DNA of 58,183 bases from CAYXVJ01 sp050309435 (GTDB lineage Bacteria > Bacillota > Clostridia > Saccharofermentanales > Fastidiosipilaceae), in contig JBNRMJ010000033.1 in the NCBI GenBank assembly GCA_050309435.1, positions 1 through 58,183 on the forward strand, read 5' to 3'. The notes beneath the pieces were generated by a model, which was given only the letters and a program-made list of their open reading frames with translations, was not told the DNA's origin and searched no databases. The position numbers and the translations under genes were made by a program. Below are positions 23,708-32,320 of this stretch, in pieces (the first letter of the stretch is position 1; every line of letters begins with the position of its first letter).

Positions 23708-24424
23708 ATGAAGGATATTCGCGAACAAGAGAAACGTCTGGCTGCTCAAAAGGCTGCGGAGTATATTCAAGACGGCATGATTTTAGGACTAGGTTCCGGT
23801 TCGACCTCGCATTACCTCATACAGCAAGCCGGCCGTCTTCTCCGACCCGGGATAAGTTTTCAGGCAGTAGCCAGCTCGCAGGAATCGGCTCGCCTGGCCC
23901 GGGAGCAGGGAATCGAAGTGCTGGATATCAATGATGTCGATCGAATCGATCTGGCCGTAGACGGAGTCGATGAAATTGATCCGGATTTTAATGCCGTGAA
24001 GGGCGGAGGCGGAGCTCTCTTCCGAGAGAAAATCATCGCCTCATTGGCTACTGAGCTAATCTGGATTATGGACTCTTCCAAAGTAGTTTCTGCGCTCGGA
24101 GCCTATCCTTTGCCGGTAGAGATATTACCTTTTTCATATAAACACACATTGGCCGCGCTTGAAAAAGATAAACTTCATCCACGCTTGCGGATGAGAGGAA
24201 ATGAAATTTACATGACCGATAACGGGAACTATATAGCCGATCTGATGTTGACCCCGCCTCTTGATACAGACCGTCTTCGATCAAAGCTGAGAGCCCGGAT
24301 CGGTGTGCTCGAAGACGGTCTGTTTCTGAATATGTGCACAAGAATTGTAGTTGCCCGAGGTGACACAGTGGAAGTACGGGAGAATCCCAATAAGCAAACC
24401 AGCCCGGAGGCTGGTTTAGGCTAA
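23708..24424 (+). CDS. rpiA: Ribose-5-phosphate isomerase A
   Basis: Second, structurally unrelated ribose-5-phosphate isomerase, 238 residues. Motifs LGLGSGSTSHYLI (phosphate binding), DLAVDGVDEIDPD and VKGGGGALFREKI with the catalytic Glu are seen. I start at ATG 23708, with GGAGG ten bases upstream; the frame is open further upstream but that stretch is the upp terminator and rpiA promoter. The 3' end of the coding region is a perfect hairpin and the stop shares 4 bp with the stop of the convergent FHA gene. Confidence 0.95.
   Translation: MKDIREQEKRLAAQKAAEYIQDGMILGLGSGSTSHYLIQQAGRLLRPGISFQAVASSQESARLAREQGIEVLDINDVDRIDLAVDGVDEIDPDFNAVKGGGGALFREKIIASLATELIWIMDSSKVVSALGAYPLPVEILPFSYKHTLAALEKDKLHPRLRMRGNEIYMTDNGNYIADLMLTPPLDTDRLRSKLRARIGVLEDGLFLNMCTRIVVARGDTVEVRENPNKQTSPEAGLG
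24396..24417. terminator. Hairpin between convergent rpiA and the tad operon
   Basis: AAACCAGCC (24396-24404), loop CGGA, GGCTGGTTT (24409-24417). It is inside the last codons of rpiA. Read on the minus strand it starts just after the FHA gene stop and is followed by GCTTATT, so it best fits a terminator of the leftward operon. Confidence 0.6.
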
Positions 24425-25836
24425 GCGCCTTGTTTCATGGCATCGGCTTCTTCGATAACAAAGAGATAAGTCAGGTCATTGAAGCGTATATAAGCTCCCG
24501 AGAACAGTACATAATCCTCGTAGTAGTGCAAGCGCAGATTGTTTAAATAAGTTCCGCTCTCGGAGGCCAAATCGGTGAGAAGATAACTGTTGTCCTGCTT
24601 GCTGATCCTCGCGTGAAGAGGTGATATATCAAGCGTTTGCGGACTGAAGTCACAGCGGTCCCGATCGTTGCCGATGTAGAACTCGCGGTTCAAGATAACA
24701 GCTGAAGCACGGCTATGCTCCGTTACTGCCTCAATATCCGGATTAGCAATATTTTCGTTTGTCACCGGATAAAGATAGGCGATCGAAAAGTGATTCATTT
24801 CGTCGTCTCGTTTCACACCTGCTTCAAACGGGGCTGCTGTTTGCTTAATATCCTCTTTTGTCTCGTATTCCCGTAGTTCTTTATGCCGTCTTTCCCGTTC
24901 GAATCGAGTTTCGGAGTGGTTTTCCTTACCATTGATTTGGAGCAAATAGACATCGCTGGTGATTAAGATAAAGAGCCCGACGGCGGTCAATGCATAATAT
25001 AATGGAGCCTGGCTTTTGATTGCGAGACGGAGGCTGAAATTTAGCAAAAAGAGTAAAACGATATCAACTATGATGATGATTTTAGTCAACGACGCTTGGT
25101 TAAAACGAGACATGCGCTGCTTTTCTTCGCTTGATATGGGAGAAATGCTTTGACTGCTCTTAGCTTTAGTTTTATTGCTTTTCTTTCCTGCGGGCAGCTT
25201 TCGTCTCTTCGGCTTATCAGGATATCTGATTTTTTCATCCAGCCATGCTAACATGCGTTCGATGTCACCCATTACATAGCGACGCATCAAGTCGATCTCT
25301 TCTTCAAGAAACAGGTTTTTCTTCTCACCTTCTTTAATAAAGAATTCTACGATCCTGGCCAGAAGAGAGGCTTGGGCATCGGGAATCGGCTCGGCTGCTT
25401 TGGCCTCGGCAGGTACATAGATAAAATATGGATCGAAACCGGAGACTTGTTCGCTGCCATAAGATAACTTCTTAAGAAATATAAATCTCGCGTCAAGGAT
25501 AAGCTGTCTGGTGTCCAGGAGAATATCCCTGCAAAGTTGAAGTGACAGAAGCATTTGCCTCAGGCAATGAAAGATATCCGCACGCTCGGCTGATTGTTTC
25601 AGAAAGTAATGTTCAAGACTGATAAAGCCTTGTTTGTTATAGAGCAGATAATCCTGTTCATTTTCCTGTATCCAGTCCGGTTGTATAAAGTGTTCGGCCC
25701 GGCTTGCCATAATCTCGACTTGGTACTTCGCTACTTCATAGGTTTCGGCAGGGCGGCAGAGGATCTGCTCTGCCGCTGCCCCGAAGAATTCCAGATCATG
25801 GATCGAGACTTTCATCTCCGGCGTATAATCGTTCAT
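24421..25836 (-). CDS. DUF6382-like protein with C-terminal FHA domain
   Basis: A 471-residue protein. The first 200 residues resemble the DUF6382 domain found beside Clostridial tad genes. A Lys/Ser-rich linker (about 213-240) is followed by two membrane helices (about 256-275 and 283-303), then a linker and an FHA fold (about 385-465) with the recognition segments FYIGNDRDRCDF, ISPLHARI and LASESGTYLNN. FHA domains bind phosphothreonine, so a Ser/Thr kinase partner is implied but none is in view. It is the last gene of the leftward tad cluster, overlapping the pilin gene by 4 bp (ATGA). Confidence 0.8.
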   Translation of the reverse strand: MNDYTPEMKVSIHDLEFFGAAAEQILCRPAETYEVAKYQVEIMASRAEHFIQPDWIQENEQDYLLYNKQGFISLEHYFLKQSAERADIFHCLRQMLLSLQLCRDILLDTRQLILDARFIFLKKLSYGSEQVSGFDPYFIYVPAEAKAAEPIPDAQASLLARIVEFFIKEGEKKNLFLEEEIDLMRRYVMGDIERMLAWLDEKIRYPDKPKRRKLPAGKKSNKTKAKSSQSISPISSEEKQRMSRFNQASLTKIIIIVDIVLLFLLNFSLRLAIKSQAPLYYALTAVGLFILITSDVYLLQINGKENHSETRFERERRHKELREYETKEDIKQTAAPFEAGVKRDDEMNHFSIAYLYPVTNENIANPDIEAVTEHSRASAVILNREFYIGNDRDRCDFSPQTLDISPLHARISKQDNSYLLTDLASESGTYLNNLRLHYYEDYVLFSGAYIRFNDLTYLFVIEEADAMKQGA

Positions 25837-26087
25837 GGTCCGACATCTTTCTCGAGTTCTGCCAGAATCCTGGTTTCCTGAAATGCTTTGTCGGAAATCT
25901 TTCCGGCGAAGCCTTTAATTTCCGTGCTGAAGAACAAGGCTAAAGTCAAAAGTGCTCCGATAATGATCACGACTTCAAGTGTTCCCATTCCCATTTTAGC
26001 CCTGCCTGAGCGCCAGACTTGACTAAGTCTCTTCCTGATCTTTCCCGTTTTCTCTCTGCTCGCTTGCTTCATTGATTTCAGATACAT
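25833..26087 (-). CDS. Flp-type (Flp1-like) prepilin
   Basis: An 84-residue small protein. The N-terminal 33 residues are strongly basic, followed by the class III/type IVb prepilin motif: AKMG, then MGTLEVVIIIGALLTLALFF, giving a Glu at +5 if cleaved after the G at residue 33 or so. The leader is unusually long for an Flp pilin. A perfect AAAGGAGG precedes the ATG. No prepilin peptidase is encoded in the window. A shared upstream motif (26181-26211) lies about 94 bases before the start. Confidence 0.78.
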   Translation of the reverse strand: MYLKSMKQASREKTGKIRKRLSQVWRSGRAKMGMGTLEVVIIIGALLTLALFFSTEIKGFAGKISDKAFQETRILAELEKDVGP

Positions 26088-26180
26088 TTTTTCTCCTCCT
26101 TTTTCGAGTCTTGTGCATGACTCTGTTTACTTAAGCTTATTGGACCGCTGACGGTCAGACATAAGCTCTTTTCACCCTTT

Positions 26181-26211
26181 TACCCGAAAACACGACTTGA
26201 ACCGACCAAGG
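26181..26211 (-). promoter_or_regulatory. Motif shared by the two tad transcription units (pilin side)
   Basis: On the minus strand the site reads CCTTGGTCGG, then 11 bases, then TTTTCGGGTA. The same arrangement, one base shorter, stands upstream of the tadZ-like gene at 30121-30149. It lies 94 bases before the pilin ATG. The role is unknown; a shared activator or alternative sigma factor site is the simplest reading. Confidence 0.45.
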
Positions 26212-26226
26212 TATTGATGCGATCGT

Positions 26227-27786
26227 TCAGTACTGCATAAACATTAAGATGGCCGGTGCGGCCCCCATGAGTACAACCGAAAACAGATCCATTATCATGG
26301 GTGCTAACATACGCCGGCTTAGCATTTCGTGTTTGCGTCGGTAGGCAGAGCCTAGAATGGACCAGCAATCTTCGCTGGCCTGATCCAGTTGCCGCAGCAT
26401 CTCGGGACCGCCATGCGTCTCTTGTCTGGCGAGCAGCAAGAGCGCTGTTTGAGCTTCCGGAATATCAAGACGGGCAGAGAACTCACCCAGTACCGGAGCT
26501 GCGTTAAGGCCTGTGCTCAGTGCAAGTTCGATCAGGCGCAGTTCGCGAAACATAGCAGAATCAGCCGGCATCTCGCGTATCGTAAAGAGCAGTGCCTGCC
26601 GGACGACCATACCGCTCTTAAGTAATTGATTCATGAGTGAGATAAAGAGTGGCAAACCCTGCATGAGTTCGTTTTGATACCGGCTTGACCGGCCAAAGAG
26701 TTCCTGATCTTGTGAAAGAGGTATGGAGATAAGCAGAGCCAGCACAAAAAACCAGGGAAGACCGGCCGTCAGTGCGACTGCGGATAGAGGAAGCGCCAGA
26801 ACAAACCAAAGTATTTTCATCTGGCACCAGACGTTAAGCTCATCGATGCCGGCTTCGAACTGCAGGTGGTCTGTATTCCCGTCCGCATTGTCTCTTAAGC
26901 TCCATAAAATTCGCATGGCTCCGTATACCCGCAGAACATAAGCCTTCGGAAGTATATTGAGCAAACCGGCCGCCATTTTCGAGAGAGGACTCGGCCGTGC
27001 CAGTCGCTGCTTGAGCTTAATCAAGCTTTCGTCTTTGAGTTTCGATTTTGTTGTACTGCGAAAGAGTATATTCAGCATAAGGGCGAATGCTGCCAGTACG
27101 AATGATCCAAGCAGCATCAACTGCCCGGTTGGGGAAGTAAAGCTCTCGTGCATATAATCAGCGGCGGCAAGCCGAAGCAGAAGTATCGCCAGAAAGGGCA
27201 ATAAACACAGGATCATTGCTTCGGTATTCTGAGAAGCGTTTTCGGCCATGACCTGTCGTTCGATTCGCTTGATATCGCCCAGAAGACGGGCTTCCTGATG
27301 AAGAATCTCGGGAAGATCGCTACCGCCGAAATCCATCGTGGTTAATACCTGAAGGACGGCTCTGGCTTCCCGACTTTCCACAATTGAGGTGAAATCACGT
27401 ATCAAAGCATGAAGCGGTATCTGCAGTCGCAAACCTGCTGCGATCTTCTCGAGTCCTTGTTGAAAACGATTGTTTCGACTGTATAACTTGGCAAAATGGA
27501 GGGGAGCATCGATGAAGGCCGAATCCAGCGAACGGCCGGACGAAGTTTCCGTACTTAAAAACTGCAACAATAGTTCGGTTTGCTCACGGTATACTTTTTC
27601 CAAGCGGCATGTAGAGTAAGCCATCGTAGCCCGTGTGAGCAAAACGGATGTCAGTAAACCTGCTGTGATTCTTGCCCAGACCGGAACCAGGAATAAGGCA
27701 GCCAGGAAACTCATGACGATTGCTTCCGCGGCGAAAACAATCATTGTCTTTAGTTTGCTTTTTTCATTAAGGCGTTTGATAAACAA
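26227..27786 (-). CDS. Fused TadB-TadC type II secretion F-domain membrane protein
   Basis: Inner-membrane platform of a Tad/Flp pilus, normally two proteins of about 300 residues each. Here one 519-residue chain has two GspF-like halves. The first has FLSTETSSGRSLDSAF and FGGSDLPEILHQEA, the second has FISLMNQLLKSGMVVRQALL and HGGPEMLRQLDQASE, each with flanking membrane helices. The start is uncertain: AGGAGG lies nine bases before a TTG at 27786, and an in-frame ATG at 27804 has only a weak site. Either way it overlaps the end of cpaF. No stop separates the halves. Confidence 0.83.
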   Translation of the reverse strand: MFIKRLNEKSKLKTMIVFAAEAIVMSFLAALFLVPVWARITAGLLTSVLLTRATMAYSTCRLEKVYREQTELLLQFLSTETSSGRSLDSAFIDAPLHFAKLYSRNNRFQQGLEKIAAGLRLQIPLHALIRDFTSIVESREARAVLQVLTTMDFGGSDLPEILHQEARLLGDIKRIERQVMAENASQNTEAMILCLLPFLAILLLRLAAADYMHESFTSPTGQLMLLGSFVLAAFALMLNILFRSTTKSKLKDESLIKLKQRLARPSPLSKMAAGLLNILPKAYVLRVYGAMRILWSLRDNADGNTDHLQFEAGIDELNVWCQMKILWFVLALPLSAVALTAGLPWFFVLALLISIPLSQDQELFGRSSRYQNELMQGLPLFISLMNQLLKSGMVVRQALLFTIREMPADSAMFRELRLIELALSTGLNAAPVLGEFSARLDIPEAQTALLLLARQETHGGPEMLRQLDQASEDCWSILGSAYRRKHEMLSRRMLAPMIMDLFSVVLMGAAPAILMFMQY

Positions 27787-28996
27787 GTTCGGATCCCTCC
27801 TCATGTCGTACGAAAATAGCTTCCAGCTTGAAGATATCCTGCTGATTGGGCAGCAGGCGGTAAACTTCGCTGATTTCTCTTTTTCCTTCGGCTGTGCGCC
27901 GGATATGAACGAGAATGTTAATAGCGGTGGCGACTTCCCGCAAAATGCTCTCGTACGGGAGGTTTGATACTTGTAAAACAAGATTAGCCAGACGGCTGAC
28001 CATATCACGGCAGGAATTAGCATGTCCGGTGCATAACGTCCCCGGGTGGCCGGTGTTCATACTGCTCAATAGATCGTAGGCTTCTGCTCCTCTTACTTCA
28101 CCGACTATGATGCGGTCGGGTCTCATTCGAAGAGCGGTCTTAATCAAATCGGCGATTGTGATCTGGCCGCTTCCGTCCGGGCCCGGCAGTCTTGCCTCGA
28201 GTCGTACGAGGTTTTCATGACCTTGCAACTGTAATTCACAGGAATCCTCAATTGTTACGACTCGTTCGCGTGCCGGTATCTCCGATGACAAAACATTTAA
28301 CAGAGTTGTCTTGCCGCTGCCTGTGCCACCTGATATCATGATGCTTTCACGCCGCCTTATGGCTTCTCCCAGGAACCCGAGGCATTCCTTCGAGATAAAA
28401 TCGGTAGCCACCAGAGCTTCTCCGCTTAACTTGATTCCCGTGAATTTACGGATCGTAAAGATCGGCCCGTCCGTGGCGATCGGCGGAAGCACGGCATTCG
28501 CGCGAGACCCGTCGGGAAGGCGCATGTCGGCTATCGGTTGACGAAAGTTCAGCGCACGGTTCGCCTGACTGAAAAAGTGAGTGATGACATCGGTCAAATG
28601 AGCGGTATTGCGAAACTTGAGTTCGGTTTGACGAAGACGGCCGTCTGCTTCTATGAAGATTCGATAAGGTCCGTTAACCATAATCTCCGTGACGCGCCGG
28701 TCTTCCATCAGGGGCTGAAGAACATCGAGACCTCGCATCTGGTTGAAAATATCTTCGACCATTTCGTGATGAAGCCCCAGCCCCAGCACCTGACTGCCCA
28801 GTTCAACACGAAGCTGCTCGGCGATAAGACCTTTTAAGCTTCTTTCGTCCCGGATTAAATCGCTTCCGCCTGCCGCGCTGACTCTTCGCTTGACGCGTGC
28901 GGCCAGTTCATAACGGACATGGTTGTCTGAGATGTTGATCGCTTTACTTTCTTCCGAAACTTTATCTCGTTTACCGATATAGATTCTACGAGCCAT
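27767..28996 (-). CDS. cpaF: Tad pilus assembly ATPase (CpaF/TadA)
   Basis: Type II/IV secretion ATPase, 409 residues, powering pilus assembly. Walker A is ISGGTGSGKTTLLN (residues about 228-240), followed by the Asp box VTIEDSCELQL, Walker B region RPDRIIVGEVRGAEA and the His box MNTGHPGTLCTGHANS. The N-terminal region (LQPLMEDRRVTEIMVNGP) is typical of CpaF. GGGAGG precedes the ATG inside the end of the upstream gene (11-bp overlap). Confidence 0.95.
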   Translation of the reverse strand: MARRIYIGKRDKVSEESKAINISDNHVRYELAARVKRRVSAAGGSDLIRDERSLKGLIAEQLRVELGSQVLGLGLHHEMVEDIFNQMRGLDVLQPLMEDRRVTEIMVNGPYRIFIEADGRLRQTELKFRNTAHLTDVITHFFSQANRALNFRQPIADMRLPDGSRANAVLPPIATDGPIFTIRKFTGIKLSGEALVATDFISKECLGFLGEAIRRRESIMISGGTGSGKTTLLNVLSSEIPARERVVTIEDSCELQLQGHENLVRLEARLPGPDGSGQITIADLIKTALRMRPDRIIVGEVRGAEAYDLLSSMNTGHPGTLCTGHANSCRDMVSRLANLVLQVSNLPYESILREVATAINILVHIRRTAEGKREISEVYRLLPNQQDIFKLEAIFVRHEEGSELVYQTP

Positions 28997-29999
28997 ATAA
29001 ATTATCCTCCCATAATTCTATGTGACGCCGGCCGGCCGGCAGGTCGCTTAACATCGTATTGAGAATCGCAGTCCATGAGTCTGTGTTCACCCCTTCGGGA
29101 TCGCATACGGTAACGAACTCATCACAAAGAGGTAAAAGCTTTCGAATCCGGCTGCTTGCCAGGCCGCCTGTAAAGATAAAGAGAGTCGTATCTTCGGCGC
29201 TGTTTTGAAGAGCGAGGCGCGTGAGATTAAGCAAGCGTGTCAGAACTTCAGGTTTTACTTCATTGATGTCATCGGCTCCGGAGCAAGGAGCGATGGCAAG
29301 ACAGCCCTGCCGGGTCGGTACGAAATAAGGCATGATATCCGAAGCTGTCAACTCGTCATACGCCAGTCGCATTAATAGTGATGCCAGGTCGGCCCGATCG
29401 GCAGGCGCGGAAGCATGCAGGAGCGAAGGACCTCTAAATAAATGCGGAGGCGTTAAGGGTAATCCGACCACTCGCCGGCCTTTATCCAGTTCAGTCGCCA
29501 ACAAACGTTCCCAGACACGTTGGGCCGCACGTCCCGGACAAGGGGCATGTAAGAGACAGGTTCTCAGACCGGGTTCGTCTTCCTCAACAGGAGATTCATC
29601 CAGAACTGTTCCCAGAGAAGATAGGATTTGAGATGCACCGGCATAACGGTAAACAGAAGCGAAAGTCATCGCGTCCACATTTTCCCCGGATGCTTCGTCG
29701 AGATACAAGCCTGCGGTATCTGCCAACTCGGAGCTTAGTTCATGACCATATAAGTCCTTTAAGTTTGGTTTGTCTCGTAAGTAAAGCACCCTAAGGGCGG
29801 GATCGGGCTGCCAGTTCGGGAACTGCGAGGCTGTATAAATCAAAGCGTGAGCAGATTGACCGATCTCCCGGCAAAAGGCGCTCATCTCTTCCGGACTGCC
29901 CACGCTTAAGAAGTGGTGTTCCGGACACAAACCGGCCAATGCATGTCCGAGTCTGGCGGCAAATCGCTGATCTTGATCCAGGATATATATTCGCTGCAT
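28986..29999 (-). CDS. TadZ/CpaE-like protein, degenerate
   Basis: A 337-residue protein whose first 110 residues resemble a pseudo-receiver domain (YILDQDQRFAARLGHAL), as in TadZ/CpaE localisation factors. The C-terminal part has the position of the MinD/ParA-like ATPase of those proteins, but I see no Walker A (the spot reads CLLHAPCPGRAAQRVW), so ATP binding seems lost. Assignment rests on the N-terminal pattern and on its place before cpaF. AGAGGTGTG precedes the ATG. First gene of the tad cluster. Confidence 0.6.
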   Translation of the reverse strand: MQRIYILDQDQRFAARLGHALAGLCPEHHFLSVGSPEEMSAFCREIGQSAHALIYTASQFPNWQPDPALRVLYLRDKPNLKDLYGHELSSELADTAGLYLDEASGENVDAMTFASVYRYAGASQILSSLGTVLDESPVEEDEPGLRTCLLHAPCPGRAAQRVWERLLATELDKGRRVVGLPLTPPHLFRGPSLLHASAPADRADLASLLMRLAYDELTASDIMPYFVPTRQGCLAIAPCSGADDINEVKPEVLTRLLNLTRLALQNSAEDTTLFIFTGGLASSRIRKLLPLCDEFVTVCDPEGVNTDSWTAILNTMLSDLPAGRRHIELWEDNLYGS

Positions 30000-30120
30000 A
30001 TCACACCTCTTTTTCTTGTATAACTATTTTCTTTATAGCTTTCTTCTTGCTCGAATTTTGCCTCTTGTGCTCAGGATAAGCGGCTTTGATTCTTACCGGA
30101 GTCGGTTTTTTTCGACCAAA

Positions 30121-30149
30121 TACCCGAAAATGCACCTCGGCCGACGAGG
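30121..30149 (-). promoter_or_regulatory. Motif shared by the two tad transcription units (tadZ side)
   Basis: On the minus strand it reads CCTCGTCGG, then 10 bases, then TTTTCGGGTA, matching the element before the pilin gene. It lies 122 bases upstream of the tadZ-like ATG. The rest of 30000-30185 shows no gene. Confidence 0.45.
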
Positions 30150-30185
30150 ATTCTTCTTTTTTGTGCCATTTTGGTGAAAGCTAAA

Positions 30186-30214
30186 TTGTCCGCAAACTGC
30201 GCAAGTGATAGAAT
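30186..30214 (+). promoter_or_regulatory. Promoter of metK
   Basis: TTGTCC (30186-30191), 17-base spacer and TAGAAT (30209-30214) with extended TGA before it. It lies 54 bases before the metK ATG. No SAM riboswitch is visible between them. Confidence 0.7.
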
Positions 30215-30267
30215 GATTTGGCACATAAAAACAAAAGCCACAGACACTTTAGGAGGTTTCTATATAC

Positions 30268-31464
30268 ATGGAGATTAATGAGAGGGATTATTGGCAGTTT
30301 TCTTCCGAATCGGTTACCGAAGGTCATCCGGATAAAGTCTGCGATCAGATATCGGATGCGGTTTTGGATGCGATTATTGCCCGGGATCCTCAAGCCCGCG
30401 TTGCTTGCGAAACAATCGCAAACACAGGGATGATTCTTGTATTCGGCGAGGTATCCACCTCATGCTATGTCGATATTCAGGAGATCGTGCGCAACACACT
30501 CAGGGATATCGGATATACCAGGGCCAAATACGGCTTTGATTCAGAAACATGTTCCGTGCTTGTGGCTCTGAAAGAACAATCGCCCGATATTGCCGGTGCG
30601 GTAAACGAATCATATGAAATGAGAAGCGGAGAAGCCGCCGCCGACGCCAGAACTGGTGCCGGTGATCAGGGCATGATGTTCGGCTATGCTTGTAACGAGA
30701 CCGCCGAGCGTATGCCTCTGCCCATTACCTTGGCACACGGCTTGACGAAGAAACTGGCGGAGGTTCGCAAGTCCGGGTTGCTGCCTTTGCTTCGTCCGGA
30801 CGGAAAAGCTCAGGTAACGGTGACTTATGAAGGCAATAAACCGCTTTATGTTTCGACCATCGTCGTGTCAACACAACATGACCCTAGTTACAGCCAGGAA
30901 AACATCACCCGTGATGTTAAACGCGAAGTCATCGATGCGGTTATTCCGGCCGAACTTATCCATGAGGATACCCGGATTCTGATCAATCCCAGCGGTCGTT
31001 TTGTGGTGGGAGGGCCGCACGGGGATTCCGGTCTGACAGGTCGTAAAATCATCGTCGACACCTATGGTGGCATGGCAGCACACGGAGGCGGCGCTTTTTC
31101 CGGTAAGGATCCGACCAAGGTCGACCGCTCCGCATCTTATGCAGCCCGGTATGTGGCCAAGAATCTGGTGGCCGCCGGTCTGGCGGACCGCTGTCAGGTT
31201 CAGCTGGCTTATTCGATCGGTGTTGCGCAGCCGGTTTCGATCAATGTCAACAGCTTCGGAACCGGTAAGCTCAGTGACCGCGAACTTGCGGATATTGTCA
31301 AAAAAGAGTTTGTATTGACCCCGGACGGCATCATCCGTACTTTTGATCTTTTGCGTCCGATTTACAGACAGATCGCCAGTTACGGCCACTTTGGACGTTT
31401 GGATCTGGATTTACCCTGGGAAAAAGAAGATGAAGCAGAATCTCTGCGTAAATATCTTAAGTAA
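30268..31464 (+). CDS. metK: S-adenosylmethionine synthetase
   Basis: Makes SAM from methionine and ATP. The 398 residues contain the signatures SVTEGHPDKVCDQISDA (N terminus), GAGDQGMMFGYA and GGGAFSGKDPTKVDRSA. Length and order are normal. AGGAGG stands 11 bases before the ATG. comF starts nine bases after the stop, so the two are probably cotranscribed. Confidence 0.97.
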   Translation: MEINERDYWQFSSESVTEGHPDKVCDQISDAVLDAIIARDPQARVACETIANTGMILVFGEVSTSCYVDIQEIVRNTLRDIGYTRAKYGFDSETCSVLVALKEQSPDIAGAVNESYEMRSGEAAADARTGAGDQGMMFGYACNETAERMPLPITLAHGLTKKLAEVRKSGLLPLLRPDGKAQVTVTYEGNKPLYVSTIVVSTQHDPSYSQENITRDVKREVIDAVIPAELIHEDTRILINPSGRFVVGGPHGDSGLTGRKIIVDTYGGMAAHGGGAFSGKDPTKVDRSASYAARYVAKNLVAAGLADRCQVQLAYSIGVAQPVSINVNSFGTGKLSDRELADIVKKEFVLTPDGIIRTFDLLRPIYRQIASYGHFGRLDLDLPWEKEDEAESLRKYLK

Positions 31465-31473
31465 TGTCGAGTT

Positions 31474-32226
31474 ATGCAGGAACGGGATCTGAGTAGAATT
31501 TTAAGGGAGAAGGGACGGGAATGGACTCAAAGTCTTTTTCCGCCTCTCTGCCTCGTCTGCCAAGAATCTTACTCGAAGACCGGTCCGGTCAGCGATATAT
31601 GCCCCGCTTGTAGCTCGAAGCTTCCCTGGCGGAAGGCAGACGATGCCGTTTTGCCCTTATTGTCGAATCGCTTAAAAGACGAGCTCGCGTTGGATGAATG
31701 GGAGAGAGCCGGTGCCGTAAAGGCACTGGTTCCTTTGTATTATGAGGGAGAGATTCCCCGTCTGATTCGACTTTTAAAGTTTCATGGCAGGCTCGAGGCT
31801 GCCCGACCACTGGCGAATCTGATGACAATGGCGCTTCGTTTGCATCCGTTAGAATTATTTGATGCGGTTTTGGCCGTACCGCTTCATCCGCTTCGGAAGA
31901 GGGAACGCGGATATAATCAGTCGGAAGAATTATCGAAGATTATTGCCGGTGATTTAAGGCTGGTTGAACTGTCCTTTGCGATGGAACGAATCGTTCACAC
32001 AAAGAGGCAAAGCGAACTCGCTTACGCCTTGAGAACAGACAATTTACGAAATGCCTTTAAAGCTGACGGACGCGTACTGGCAAGACATCATGTTCTTCTG
32101 GTAGATGATATTCTGACATCCGGGGCAACATTGTGGTCCGCTGTTCGGGCAATACAGTCCGCGGGTGCGGCATCCGTGACTTGTTTAGTTGCGGCATCCG
32201 GCAGGAAGACAGAAGTTCGATCATGA
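31474..32226 (+). CDS. comF: ComF-family phosphoribosyltransferase-like protein
   Basis: A 250-residue protein with an N-terminal four-cysteine zinc ribbon (CLVC..CPAC, residues 27-46) and a C-terminal phosphoribosyltransferase fold with the PRPP motif VLLVDDILTSGAT. This is the ComF layout, a family linked to DNA uptake machinery in naturally competent bacteria, though many Clostridia keep it without known competence. The start ATG has no strong ribosome site; coupling to metK, nine bases upstream, may explain this. Confidence 0.88.
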   Translation: MQERDLSRILREKGREWTQSLFPPLCLVCQESYSKTGPVSDICPACSSKLPWRKADDAVLPLLSNRLKDELALDEWERAGAVKALVPLYYEGEIPRLIRLLKFHGRLEAARPLANLMTMALRLHPLELFDAVLAVPLHPLRKRERGYNQSEELSKIIAGDLRLVELSFAMERIVHTKRQSELAYALRTDNLRNAFKADGRVLARHHVLLVDDILTSGATLWSAVRAIQSAGAASVTCLVAASGRKTEVRS

Positions 32227-32306
32227 ATTAGCTATCGATTATCTGCAGCGGTTCGAAGCCCGATCGATATATGCCGTGAGCCTGCTACGGAAATATCTTG
32301 GGCCTG

Positions 32307-32315
32307 TGCTATAAT
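32307..32315 (+). promoter_or_regulatory. Extended -10 promoter of the 6S-like RNA
   Basis: TGCTATAAT is a consensus extended -10. Transcription would begin near 32321, at the 5' base of the closing stem of the RNA. Confidence 0.65.
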
Positions 32316-32320
32316 AAACT

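Noticed and set aside
30215..30267. SAM riboswitch ahead of metK
   Set aside because: The leader is only about 50 bases and lacks the S-box core and a terminator.
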